DNA of 64,000 nt, from NCBI RefSeq assembly GCF_011421425.1, contig NZ_WPCW01000001.1:124001-188000 (forward strand), given 5' to 3'. The stretch's first letter is position 1. Each line of letters starts with the position of its first letter. Shown in pieces: positions 52,401-61,334 of the stretch. The translations under genes were made by a program, and so were the position numbers. Source of the DNA: Streptococcus catagoni. GTDB lineage: Bacteria; Bacillota; Bacilli; Lactobacillales; Streptococcaceae. The notes beneath the pieces are model-generated. The model was not told the origin of the DNA and searched no databases. It worked only from the letters and a program-made list of their open reading frames with translations.

Positions 52401-53249
52401 TTATTTCATTGCATTAAAATAATTTTCTTCTTTCTGATTAGGAGTTAGTCCTAGATTAGCCGTATGTGGGTTGTAATTGTTATAAAAATTCTCAATGTAT
52501 TCAAAGCAATCTAATTGAACCTGTTTGATATTTTGATAATTTTTTCGGTTGATTTGTCTATGCTTCAAATACTTGAAAAATGCTTCAGTTACGGCATTAT
52601 CATAAGGATATCCAGGTTTAGAAAAAGACTGCATGATATTGTTGTCATCAATTATTTTTCTAAATTCCATGGCCTTAAATTGTGACCCTTGGTCGAAATG
52701 AAAGAGAAGTGTTCCTTCCATCTTTCTTTTATTAAGAGCTAATTCTAGAGTATCACATGCTAACTTTGCATCCATACGATGACTTAGTTTCCAAGCAATA
52801 CATTTTCTAGAATAGAGATCAAGTATTGCGCAGAGATAAACGTGTTTCTTATATCCGATAGAGATATAGGTGAAGTCAGTTGTCCATACTTGATTTGGTT
52901 GATTAGGATTAAATTTTTGGTTGAGTAAGTTCTGAGGGTAAGTTTTTTGAGCTTTTTTAAGAGCTCGTTTTGGCTTAACAGTTGCCATTTTAGGGAGCGC
53001 CATATTCTTCATAAGACGGTAAATTCTTCCTTCAGAGCTTATTGTGTCATAGTCTCTTTGAAGAATGACCTTGATAGACTTCACACCAAGTCTTTTGTTT
53101 GCTTTGGTATAAATCTCAAGTATTTGTTTTCTATAAAATTGATTATCCAATTCTCTTTTTGAGGGCTTATGTTTTAGAAATTTATAGTAAGTGGAGCGAT
53201 TGATACGTAAAACACGACACAAGGTTGTTGTGGCGTGTTCGAAGCGCAA
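52401..53249 (-). CDS. IS3-family transposase OrfB (DDE domain)
   Basis: The 282-residue region shows the DDE triad in VWTTDFTYIS, FHFDQGSQFKA and AVTEAFFKYLKH, with a typical HTH_21 start (RSTYYKFLKH). It is translated mainly as an OrfAB fusion: the -1 frame is open upstream through LRFEHATTTLCRVLRINRS to the A7 slippery run at 53303-53309. Looks intact. Confidence 0.9.
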   Translation of the reverse strand: MRFEHATTTLCRVLRINRSTYYKFLKHKPSKRELDNQFYRKQILEIYTKANKRLGVKSIKVILQRDYDTISSEGRIYRLMKNMALPKMATVKPKRALKKAQKTYPQNLLNQKFNPNQPNQVWTTDFTYISIGYKKHVYLCAILDLYSRKCIAWKLSHRMDAKLACDTLELALNKRKMEGTLLFHFDQGSQFKAMEFRKIIDDNNIMQSFSKPGYPYDNAVTEAFFKYLKHRQINRKNYQNIKQVQLDCFEYIENFYNNYNPHTANLGLTPNQKEENYFNAMK

Positions 53250-53269
53250 CCGATAGACAGCGAGGAGTC

Positions 53270-53545
53270 TTACTTTAAGTTTTGCATGAATATGGCACTT
53301 GCTTTTTTTAAGATGAGGTTCTCCTCTTCAAGTTGGGCATTACGTTTTTGTAGCTCTTGTATTTGCTTTGCAGTAAGTACAGAATTATCTTCGAGTTTGA
53401 CTTGAGAATACTGTTTGATCCATTTTGCAAGCGCAGAAGCGGATACACCATAGTCTTTACAGAGTTCAGACTGAGTTTTTCCAGTTTGATAAAGGTTGAC
53501 AAGAGATTGTTTAAATTCTTCATCGTAGCGTTTAAATGTTGACAT
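53270..53545 (-). CDS. IS3-family transposase OrfA (helix-turn-helix)
   Basis: A 91-residue HTH protein: KRYDEEFKQSLVNLYQTG, then CKDYGVSASALAKWIKQY, ending in a leucine zipper-like helix (QELQKRNAQLEEENLIL). The frame runs A-AAA-AAA-G near its end, where ribosomes may slip -1 into orfB. Confidence 0.88.
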   Translation of the reverse strand: MSTFKRYDEEFKQSLVNLYQTGKTQSELCKDYGVSASALAKWIKQYSQVKLEDNSVLTAKQIQELQKRNAQLEEENLILKKASAIFMQNLK

Positions 53546-53702
53546 AGGATGTCCTTTCGTTTTGGTGTCTTTTAAAACAGATTATAGCACACAATGTTCT
53601 GTCTACTTTTATAGTATACATCCAATTGGCACTGCACCGAGTAAGTGGGACAGAAGAAAAACACTCCTAATTCTAGTAAAATAGAATTAGGAGTGTTTTA
53701 TT

Positions 53703-53993
53703 ATGGTCAAAAAAGCTTATTCATTAGAAACAAAATTATCCTGTATTGAAATGAAGAAATCAGGTAAAACTGAAAAAGTTATTATGGATACACTTGGTAT
53801 TAAAAATAAAAGCCAAATATACGCTTGGTGGCGCTGGTATCAAAAAGGAGAAACGTATCGCTTTTATCAACCTGTAGGTAAGCAATATACTTACGGTCAA
53901 GGAATGGAACAATTATCTGAAGTTGAACAATTAAAACTTCAAGTTGAACTCCTAAAAAAGTATCAAAGCTTGATAAGGAAATCGATAAAGTAA
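53703..53993 (+). CDS. IS3-family OrfA of the second element
   Basis: A 96-residue HTH protein MVKKAYSLETKLSCIEMKKS with IKNKSQIYAWWRWYQKGE and a leucine-rich C-terminus. The heptamer A-AAA-AAG (53954-53960) is in the right frame for -1 slippage into orfB. Confidence 0.8.
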   Translation: MVKKAYSLETKLSCIEMKKSGKTEKVIMDTLGIKNKSQIYAWWRWYQKGETYRFYQPVGKQYTYGQGMEQLSEVEQLKLQVELLKKYQSLIRKSIK

Positions 53994-54822
53994 GTCTTAT
54001 CAAGCTTGTGGAAGACTATAAAAACAACTACCCGATAGCTGTCATTCTAGACTGTTTTAAGGTCAAACGGTCGACCTATTTACCGTTGGAAAAAGGAGTA
54101 TGAGAAGCCGCAAAAAAAGATGACGTCATTGAATTAATTGAACAACTCTGCATGGAGAATCACTTTATTTATGGCTATCGTACCATTACACGATTGCTCA
54201 AAAAGATTCACGGATTGACTGTTAATGCAAAGAAAGTCTATCGTATCATGAAAAATAATGGCTGGCTTTGTCGGACACGTACCAAGAAAGTTCCCAATTT
54301 GGGTAAAGCTTATTATTTAACAGATAACAAATTGAGTAGGGATTTCCATGCAGATAAGCCTATGGAAAAGCTTGTAACAGAGATTACCTACCTATATTTC
54401 GGTAACTGTAAATTGTATCTCTCATCAATTATGGATCTCTATAACCGAGAAATTATAGCTTACACTATCTCAGATTGTCAGGACACGGATTTTGTACTAG
54501 ACACCCTTAATCAGTTAAAATTGCCTAAAGGAGTAATCTTACACAGTCAGTGTATACTTCTATGCCTTACTACCAGGCTTGCACAGAAAAAGGCATTATC
54601 CGCTCAATGTCTCGAAAAGGGACACCGGCAGATAACGCCTGTATTGAATGGTTTCACTCCGCTCTAAAGACTGAAACCTTTTATCTCCAAAATAGGAGAA
54701 AATACAACAAAGATAGTATTACAAATATTGTTAAAAATTACATTACATTTTATAATGAAACTAGAATTCAACGTCATTTTAAAAACCAATCTCCTGTTCA
54801 ATTCAGGAAATTGGTTTCATAA
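53961..54822 (+). pseudogene. IS3-family OrfB, frameshifted
   Basis: After the slippery site the frame reads VSKLDKEIDKVSLIKLVEDY up to a disruption near 54075-54110 (short frame changes around a TGA), resumes MENHFIYGYRTITRLLKKIH, MEKLVTEITYLYFGN (first Asp replaced by Glu in T-E-I-T), MDLYNREIIAY, and shifts again near 54545 into SRKGTPADNACIEWFHSALK through to TAA 54822. At least two indels plus the changed first catalytic residue mean no active transposase. Confidence 0.8.
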
Positions 54823-54927
54823 GAGTGTTTTTCTTCTGTCCCATTATTGGGGTGCAGTGCCTTTTCCTGGTTTTTTTAATGGTGTGATTTTGTTAGAAAA
54901 AGACTCAATAGGTAATAACCGTAGGTG

Positions 54928-55554
54928 TTAAGTATGCTTGAACAGTTGAGTACGATTCTCTTCAATCATATAGCACGCGTCACAGAGTTTTTCTAACATA
55001 GCAAAATCATGACTAATAATGATGAGACCTAAATTTCTATCCTTTACAATCTCCAACAGGCTTTTCCATACACTAGCTTGTGTAATGCTATCCAACATAG
55101 TAGTCATTTCATCTGCAATAAGGTATTTCGTCTCTGGATGTAATGAACGCACAATCGAAAAGCGTTGCAATTCCCCTCCCGAGAGTTCACTAGGACGACG
55201 CTTTAGCCATTTTTCTTGAATGCCAAAAGCATCTCGCAAATCTTGACTTGGATAGTAGGCTTCTTCCAAACTTTTTTTCATAGGCCATAAAGGATTCATG
55301 GTTTGTTCAGGATGTTGTTGGATAAGTTGTACAGGTCTAAATGCTTTGTTAGGCAAATGACTGCCATCAACTAATACTTCACCAGATTTAGGCTGCAAAA
55401 AACCGGCAAGCACTCTGGATAAACTCGTTTTTCCACACCCACTTTGTCCAAATATACCTAAAACTTGACCAGGTGCTACCTCTAAATTAATCTCCTTAAA
55501 AAGCCATTGATCTTTTTTATGATAAAAGCCAAGCTTTTTAGCCTCTAAGGTCAT
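54928..55554 (-). CDS. nickel/peptide-type ABC importer ATPase 2
   Basis: A 208-residue ATPase of the NikE/CntF/OppF group, shorter than most (about 250). Walker A GQSGCGKTS, signature LSGGELQRFSIVRSL, Walker B YLIADEMTTMLD, H-loop IISHD. The ending FKHT lacks the C-terminal oligopeptide extension with its Fe-S or regulatory Cys. It overlaps the previous ATPase gene by 17 bases. Confidence 0.88.
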   Translation of the reverse strand: MTLEAKKLGFYHKKDQWLFKEINLEVAPGQVLGIFGQSGCGKTSLSRVLAGFLQPKSGEVLVDGSHLPNKAFRPVQLIQQHPEQTMNPLWPMKKSLEEAYYPSQDLRDAFGIQEKWLKRRPSELSGGELQRFSIVRSLHPETKYLIADEMTTMLDSITQASVWKSLLEIVKDRNLGLIIISHDFAMLEKLCDACYMIEENRTQLFKHT

Positions 55555-56341
55555 GAGTAACTCCTTTCAAAAATTCTTGCTGAGGGAGTGTGCGCCATAA
55601 ACTTCTCGCAAATTCTGTTTGTAATTGCTCCCCACCTCCGCTAAAAAAGCTAGCTGGGGCTGTTTCAATAGTTTTTCCCTCTTTAAAAATAGTTATACGA
55701 TCCGCAATTTGACTAGCTGCTACAATATCATGAGTGATAAAGATAACGCTTATTCCATTATCTGCAAAGGAGCGTAGTTGATCTAAAACCATTTGCAGAG
55801 CATCTGGATGTAATCCAGGGGTGGGCTCATCCGCAATAATCAAAGAAACCGTATCACTAATACACGTTGTAAACAAAACACGTCGGAGCATTCCGCCAGA
55901 AAGTTGGAAAGGATATAAGTCACCATCACTTTCTTTTAAACCAAACTGTTGAAACAATCCTTCTTGAGTAGCCTTAGCATTTTCTGAGATACCCAAGCGC
56001 ACCTGATGCTTGACTTTCATAGATGGATCTAAATAATTAACGGATTGTGGAATCAACGTCATTTCTTTTCCTCGCAACTGTTTGATGAGTTTAGAAGTTA
56101 GTGATTGACCCCGATAAATCATATCTCCTGTTACAGCTGCATTTTTAGGAAGAATATCCATAATAGCATGTGCTAATAAACTCTTGCCTGAACCACTAGC
56201 ACCTATAATAGCTAATAACTCACCTTTTTTAACTTCTAAATTCAGCGCTTGTATCGGTGTTGATTGAAATGGTTTTAAAAATCTTCCGTATTGAGTGAAG
56301 GTGATGGAGAGGTCTTTAATGCTTAATAATGTTTCTGTCAT
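55538..56341 (-). CDS. nickel/peptide-type ABC importer ATPase 1
   Basis: A 267-residue ATPase of the NikD/CntD/OppD group. Walker A GASGSGKSL, Q-loop LIPQSVNYLDPSMKV, signature LSGGMLRRVLF, Walker B LIIADEPTPGLHPDAL. The D-loop is altered (GLH in place of ALD), unusual for the family. It drives the two permeases and the solute-binding protein encoded upstream. Confidence 0.88.
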   Translation of the reverse strand: MTETLLSIKDLSITFTQYGRFLKPFQSTPIQALNLEVKKGELLAIIGASGSGKSLLAHAIMDILPKNAAVTGDMIYRGQSLTSKLIKQLRGKEMTLIPQSVNYLDPSMKVKHQVRLGISENAKATQEGLFQQFGLKESDGDLYPFQLSGGMLRRVLFTTCISDTVSLIIADEPTPGLHPDALQMVLDQLRSFADNGISVIFITHDIVAASQIADRITIFKEGKTIETAPASFFSGGGEQLQTEFARSLWRTLPQQEFLKGVTHDLRG

Positions 56342-56352
56342 ATCTCTACCTC

Positions 56353-57174
56353 CTAAAAATGATCCGTTTGAGGGTAAAAGAGTTTCTTTAAGGATTCTCC
56401 GATAGTGTCAAAGGCATTGACAACCAAAATAAGATAAAGTCCTGGAAAAATCACCAACCACCAATTTCCAAGAGAGATATGCTTAGCTGCCTCTGACAGA
56501 ATGATACCAACCGAAGGTTGTTCGGCAGAAAGGCCAAATCCTAAGAAAGTCATGGATGCTTCATGCAGGATGACGTGCGGAAATAAGAGGATAAACCCAA
56601 TGAAAATTTGAGAAGCAATCAAAGGCAGGATATGATGCCTCACAATATAATAAGGCGTTTTTCCCATGCTTTTAGAGAGCTGGACAAAGGCTTTATTCTT
56701 TAAATCATAGACTTCATTGCGGATAAGCCTTGCTAGAGAGGGCCAATGGGTAACAGCTGTTGCAACGATAACCCCTTGAGCCCCTTTCCCAACAACAAAA
56801 GAAATGAGAATCATAAAAATCAAATGAGGCATACCAATAAACAAATCAACCAACCAGGCTATTATTTTATCAATAAGACTATTTCCTAGACCTGCAAGCG
56901 CTCCAAAAACGGTCGCAAGAAAGACTCCCATAAGGGCACCTAATAAGCCGACTTGTAAAGAGAAATAAAGGCCTTTAATCGTTCTGACAAACATATCCCT
57001 ACCTAAACCATCTGTCCCAAAAAGATGGTTTAATGAAGGAGCGAGGTTGCGTAAAGCTACATTGGTTTCCAAAGGCGTCCTATAGAAATAAAGGTTTAAG
57101 GCTAGAATACTAAGAATGAGAGAAATGGCGATACCTAGTTGCCATAAAACTATCGTTTGACGTCTCAATATCAT
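56353..57174 (-). CDS. ABC importer permease 2 (NikC/CntC/DppC-like)
   Basis: A 273-residue inner membrane permease with six helices. HLFGTDGLGRDMFVRTIKG opens the type I domain and the EAA-loop-like VQLSKSMGKTPYYIVRHHI contacts the ATPases. It starts four bases before the stop of the other permease. Confidence 0.9.
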   Translation of the reverse strand: MILRRQTIVLWQLGIAISLILSILALNLYFYRTPLETNVALRNLAPSLNHLFGTDGLGRDMFVRTIKGLYFSLQVGLLGALMGVFLATVFGALAGLGNSLIDKIIAWLVDLFIGMPHLIFMILISFVVGKGAQGVIVATAVTHWPSLARLIRNEVYDLKNKAFVQLSKSMGKTPYYIVRHHILPLIASQIFIGFILLFPHVILHEASMTFLGFGLSAEQPSVGIILSEAAKHISLGNWWLVIFPGLYLILVVNAFDTIGESLKKLFYPQTDHF

Positions 57175-58148
57175 ACTTTTCTCCTTAACTGTGGATTGAT
57201 GATGCTATTTAAAATATCCGCAATAAGATTGCCCGCAAAAACAAATAATGTTCCTATCATCACAATAGCTAGAAGTAGCGGTGTATCACTTTTAAGTCCT
57301 GCTTCAGTGAGGGTAGACCCTAAGCCAGGATATGAGAAAACTTGCTCAGCAAGAACAGATCCTCCAAACAATTCTCCAAAATAGGAAAAATGTAGTGTAA
57401 TAGCTGGTACGATAGCATTTCTAAGGCAATGATTTTTAAAGATTTGCCACTGTTTTTCCCCACGCGCTCTGGCAAATAAAACATATTCACTAGAAAGCAC
57501 CGACATCATTTTAGTTCTCGTATGAAGAGTGACATTGGCAATACCTAAAATGCTTAGCGTGAAAACAGGTAACATAAGGTGCTTAATCCGATCAGCTAAC
57601 GTAATATCTTGACTCAAAGTTCCTATCGGGGAAGAAATACCAATCGGGAACCACCCCAGCTGGACAGAAAAGATTAATAAAAAAATGAGTCCAATCCAAA
57701 ACGTTGGTACTGATATCTGAAGGTATGAAAACCACCTGACAATCCGATCAAGCAATTTCCCTTGATGGAAAGCTGATAACGTTCCTAAGATAAATCCAAT
57801 AAGACCCGATAAGATCCAAGAGAGTCCCATAAGTATGAAAGAAGCACCTGCCCGTGATCTAATAATATCACTAACAGGTTGCCGATAAACAAGTGAAGTC
57901 CCTAAATGTCCCTGTATCACATTTTTCAACCAAATAAAATATTGGACTAGAGCTGGCTTATCCAAGCCATAGTGGTGAGCAATCGCTTTGTACTGAGCAG
58001 GGGTTAGTGATGTGTCATAATTGACACTTGCCATGACAGGATCTACTGGAGATTGTTTTAACAAAACGAAGGTCAAAACAGATACCCCAAAAATAAGTGT
58101 GATACATCTGATGATTTTCAAGATGATAATAATGGTAGTACGTTTCAC
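57171..58148 (-). CDS. ABC importer permease 1 (NikB/CntB/DppB-like)
   Basis: A 325-residue permease with the OppB-type N-terminal helix (LIFGVSVLTFVLLKQSPVDP), and the late motif LFGGSVLAEQVFSYPGLGSTLTEA. The coupling loop reads YVLFARARGEKQWQIFKNHC. It follows the binding-protein gene after 112 bases with no obvious terminator. Confidence 0.9.
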   Translation of the reverse strand: MKRTTIIIILKIIRCITLIFGVSVLTFVLLKQSPVDPVMASVNYDTSLTPAQYKAIAHHYGLDKPALVQYFIWLKNVIQGHLGTSLVYRQPVSDIIRSRAGASFILMGLSWILSGLIGFILGTLSAFHQGKLLDRIVRWFSYLQISVPTFWIGLIFLLIFSVQLGWFPIGISSPIGTLSQDITLADRIKHLMLPVFTLSILGIANVTLHTRTKMMSVLSSEYVLFARARGEKQWQIFKNHCLRNAIVPAITLHFSYFGELFGGSVLAEQVFSYPGLGSTLTEAGLKSDTPLLLAIVMIGTLFVFAGNLIADILNSIINPQLRRKV

Positions 58149-58260
58149 AATGAAATCTCCTTAATCAATAAGAAAAGGAGCCGAGGAAACGATCAGCACA
58201 GTTTTGTGTATCTTGTTTTCTCAGACTCCAGACTTAAAGTCGCTGTATTAACTAAACGCG

Positions 58261-59889
58261 TTACTTAGTTGATTCATCCCAAGTCCACTCGGCAATGTTA
58301 GCCAATAATGACCAATCATGACCATGACTGTGGACGCCTTGTTTACCTACATTGATACGTTTATCACCAATATAAGTATGGTTAAGGCTCACCAACCATA
58401 CATTTGGCAAATCTCCAAGAGTAGAAGCACCTGTTTTGCCATCCCACTGCGCTAACTTCCAATATTCGTTAGCTTTGTCAAGGTCAGAAGATGTCATTGC
58501 TTTGTCAAGGTACTTAGTCACGGTAGGATTGTTATAAAACGTAATATTGGTCCAACCTTTACCTGCTAGGTTTGGATGATGTGATTCATAAAATTGCTGC
58601 GCGTGATGACGTCCTCCGGCATAAAGTAAGGCTGAGTCATGTGACTTAGTTGCCATTTCATCCCAGTTACTAGCCTTGAGTTTAATAGTAATCCCTAGGG
58701 CTTTGGCTTGCTCTGCTACTTCAACGGCTAAGTTCGCTCGCAATTGATCATTAGTAGGGTAGTACAGATCAAACGCTGCATCAAGGTCACCTTTTTTACG
58801 GCTACCGTCTGCTTGTTCTTTCCATCCAGCTTTTGTCAACAATTGTTTAGCTTTAGCTACTTTATTATCTTTAATGGCTGTTTTTGGATTCCAAAATGGT
58901 GTTTTATCAATAATTGAATAAGCTGGTTTACCATAACCATTTAAAACCGTATCGAGAACTTTTTGTCTATTTAAACCAATAGTCAAGGCTTTTCGGATTG
59001 CTGGATCACTAGTGACATCATTTCCTACAGGGTAACCGTCAGGAGAATCAGTGATGACGCCTTTTTTCACATAAGGTAATGATAAGCCGCGCACATCATT
59101 TGATGGAATGTCAAGGAGGCGAGTGCCTTTGACTTTTTTATCAGCAAGTTCTGGCGTCGCGTAGATCATATCAACATCACCAGATTCTAAAGCAGCTAGT
59201 GCTGTGTTTTCATCAAGTAAGACCCAAGTCCACTTTTTAAAGTATGGTTTTTTCCCATGCCAGTAAGGGTTACGAACAAAAATAGCTTGTTCTCCAGCCT
59301 TATATTCTTTTACCATGTAAGGTCCTGAACCGATAGGATTGCTCTTATACTTATCATTGTAATGTTTTTTAGGGACGATTGGGATTTCAGTCAACTGTGC
59401 TGTAAATGTCGAATGCGCCTCAGTCAAATGGATATTGACCTGATTTTTCCCAACTACTTCAACGTTCTTAATAAAGGTTAGATCCCAAGCCTTTCCATCT
59501 GCTTTCAACATATCATAAGTAAACTTGACATCATCAGCAGTAACAGACTCACCATTGGAAAATTTAAAATCATCATTTAAGTCGAACGACCACGTTAAGC
59601 CATCCTTAGAGATTTTATATTTTTTAGCAAGCTCTCCTTTTATGTCTAGGTCAGGAGAACGTTTCAATAGGGTGCTATGGGTAATATTACCTTCATTATG
59701 GATTCCATAACGGTCCTTTGGATCGAATTCATGAGGGAGCTTTCCCCCCATAGAAACAACCAATTCATCTTTTGGTCGTTGCTTCCGGCTACGATCTTTT
59801 GGTTGAGGATTTTGTTGATGACATGCAGCTAAAACAAAACTAGTCAGAACCAACGAAACAACAGAGAAGTATTTTAGGTATTTTGACAT
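58261..59889 (-). CDS. lipoprotein solute-binding protein (NikA/CntA/DppA family)
   Basis: A 542-residue SBP_bac_5 lipoprotein. The signal ends at the lipobox VLAAC (Cys about 22). Core motifs: FDLNDDFKFSNGESVTADDV, GSGPYMVKEYKAGEQAIFV, ALTIGLNRQKVLDTVLNGYG. Two His clusters, GGRHHAQQFYESHHPN (about 428-443) and GVHSHGHDW (about 513-521), suggest metal or metal-chelate binding rather than plain peptides. The promoter upstream carries an AdcR (zinc) box. The cargo could be zinc, nickel, cobalt or a metallophore complex; no metallophore synthesis genes are nearby. Confidence 0.85.
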   Translation of the reverse strand: MSKYLKYFSVVSLVLTSFVLAACHQQNPQPKDRSRKQRPKDELVVSMGGKLPHEFDPKDRYGIHNEGNITHSTLLKRSPDLDIKGELAKKYKISKDGLTWSFDLNDDFKFSNGESVTADDVKFTYDMLKADGKAWDLTFIKNVEVVGKNQVNIHLTEAHSTFTAQLTEIPIVPKKHYNDKYKSNPIGSGPYMVKEYKAGEQAIFVRNPYWHGKKPYFKKWTWVLLDENTALAALESGDVDMIYATPELADKKVKGTRLLDIPSNDVRGLSLPYVKKGVITDSPDGYPVGNDVTSDPAIRKALTIGLNRQKVLDTVLNGYGKPAYSIIDKTPFWNPKTAIKDNKVAKAKQLLTKAGWKEQADGSRKKGDLDAAFDLYYPTNDQLRANLAVEVAEQAKALGITIKLKASNWDEMATKSHDSALLYAGGRHHAQQFYESHHPNLAGKGWTNITFYNNPTVTKYLDKAMTSSDLDKANEYWKLAQWDGKTGASTLGDLPNVWLVSLNHTYIGDKRINVGKQGVHSHGHDWSLLANIAEWTWDESTK

Positions 59890-59943
59890 TATAAAATCTC
59901 CTTATTTCTAATTGATAAATAATATTTTGTAAAAATTTACTTC

Positions 59944-59988
59944 ATTATAACAAGAAAGGAAAGAGAAAGCAATTATTTAACTGGTTAA
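59944..59988 (-). promoter_or_regulatory. importer promoter with AdcR box
   Basis: Minus strand: TTGCTT (59972-59967), 17 bases, TATAAT (59949-59944, preceded by TGT). Five bases upstream of the -35 is TTAACTGGTTAA (59977-59988), which exactly fits the AdcR consensus TTAACYRGTTAA and is palindromic apart from its centre. The five-gene operon is thus expected to respond to zinc through AdcR, a chromosomal MarR-type regulator not encoded in this window. Confidence 0.75.
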
Positions 59989-60039
59989 TTAAAGTTTTCC
60001 TTGATTGATTTTCAGTCTTAAATAGGCTTTAAAATACGG

Positions 60040-60385
60040 AGAGTAAATAGCAATCTGTATTAGGCAATACTATTGAATAAGAAGAATCTTGCTTAACCAT
60101 ATGAGCTAAACTATCCTTTTGTCCTGATTGGTAAGTAGCAGAATCTAAATCTGCAAAGGTTTATATTTGATTTGGATTATTAAAATTATGGATAGTCTTA
60201 ATTTCAGCTATAATAATAGCACAAAGGCGAGTTCAAGTTGATCATTAAGAGATTAATCTCATCTTGAACTTGGTTAATCTGTTTATCGTAGTGTTTAATA
60301 CTTTCGATTAATTGCATTAGTTCTACGGATAAAGCAGATGAATTATTACCAACAGTCTGTTTATTTATTGTATCTTGCTTACCTT
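60040..60385 (-). pseudogene. IS110-family transposase fragment
   Basis: Reading the minus strand from 60385: LSVELMQLIESIKHYDKQIN, QVQDEINLLMINLNSP, then IIIAEIKTIHNFNNPNQI, stop, TFADLDSATYQSGQ and a MVKQDSSY-like end. This matches the linker and second domain of IS110-family transposases (IPGIG...LAEIGD...F.NP.QL.AFAGLDP...SG). The N-terminal DEDD part is absent and nonsense codons are present. Confidence 0.6.
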
Positions 60386-60849
60386 ATCAGCGGTCAGTCA
60401 GTTAATTTTAAATAATGATGAGAACAGAGCATGAGTTATCTTTTGAGAGGAAGGATATTTTATTAGTAACTCATAAATAAATTAGCTATGAAGTTTACTG
60501 ACGATTCCGTGGAGTTCAAGGAAGATGATCTCAAGCAATCTGATATATACTTCTTGAATTTAGACCGTGCTGAATTAAGCGGTTTTGATAGTGTGTTAGT
60601 TCTTTTAACTCATGCATTAATTTATTAGGAGTGTGATCAAACCGTAGTTTACGAGCAATTAAAAGAGCGTCTTAATTTTTCTAAGAGATTGTGATTTGAC
60701 AAACCCTTTGATAATAAAAGGGGCTATACTAGCGGCAGCTACCCGCTAATATAAATATAAGAATTCTAGCATTGACTTTTTTATGCCGATTTAGAATAAA
60801 AACTAAAATTCGTTTAGATTTTAACTATAATTTTCTTAGGAACAAACGA
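60386..60849. other. non-coding region before the XRE gene
   Basis: No confident gene. A 46-codon ORF at 60488-60628 (MKFTDDSVEFKEDDLKQSDI) has no ribosome-binding site. TTGACA near 60700 is followed by CCCTTT/AAAGGG and TAGCGG/CCGCTA dyads (about 60705-60752), which may be an operator region for the XRE regulator. A second TTGACT lies at about 60774. Confidence 0.4.
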
Positions 60850-61068
60850 ATGTGTAGGCGTGTTAAAAACCTGAGAGAAGATTGTGATTTAACTCAAGAA
60901 TATCTTGCAAAGTATCTATCATGCAGTCAATCGTCCTATTCAAAAATTGAGACTGGGAAACGGCATTTACCTGTTGATTATCTTATTAAGCTTTCAGAAC
61001 TTTACCATGTTAGTACAGATTATATTTTAGGGTTGACAGACTATCCTTGTCGCCTAAAAAATAAATAG
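60850..61068 (+). CDS. XRE-family regulator of the integrated element
   Basis: A 72-residue Cro/CI-type HTH protein: VKNLREDCDLTQEYLAKYLS, CSQSSYSKIETGKRHLPVDY and LIKLSELYHVSTDYILGLTD. Such short regulators usually sit before the excisionase/integrase module of Gram-positive ICEs. ATG 60850 follows AGGA by nine bases; the open frame upstream (60772) has no start signal. Confidence 0.82.
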   Translation: MCRRVKNLREDCDLTQEYLAKYLSCSQSSYSKIETGKRHLPVDYLIKLSELYHVSTDYILGLTDYPCRLKNK

Positions 61069-61334
61069 TCGTCTCTCCTTAGTTGTTCATTGATAACTTA
61101 ATAAATCAAAGTGGGACTTTCTTATTTGTTGAGCAATTTAGTATGACACGCAATGATATGAGCGGTGATTGTTGACTATAAAATAGAGTGGTTCTCTATC
61201 TGCCACGACCACATATAAGGATAATGATACATCTGTACGTTCAGGCTGCCAGCGTAAAAGGACAGCGGGTGAAATGCCCATGAGTGATTTAACCATTCAT
61301 ACTCACTAAGGATAATTTTAAAAAGGAGAGAGGC

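Larger units (their letters stand above)
52366..53624 (-). mobile_element. IS3-family insertion sequence, apparently complete
   Basis: About 1259 bp. Imperfect terminal inverted repeats share TGGA-N-rich-AAGTAGACAGAA (left from 52366, right complement ending at 53624). It carries orfA and orfB with a -1 frameshift signal between them. No target duplication is evident, which fits its direct contact with a second IS. Confidence 0.8.
53628..54861 (+). mobile_element. second IS3-family element, defective
   Basis: About 1234 bp bounded by matching ends GGCACTGCACC...TGGGACAGAAGAAAAACACTC (left) and their complement (right, ending 54861). It begins three bases after the other IS. It carries an intact orfA and a frameshifted orfB. 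Confidence 0.8.

Noticed and set aside
60488-60628. 46-codon ORF in the island gap
   Set aside because: No ribosome-binding site and no recognisable family; left as part of the non-coding description.
60700-60735. TTGACA...TATACT as a promoter for the XRE gene
   Set aside because: Spacing of the two hexamers is about 23 bases, too long for sigmaA; only noted as an operator-like dyad region.
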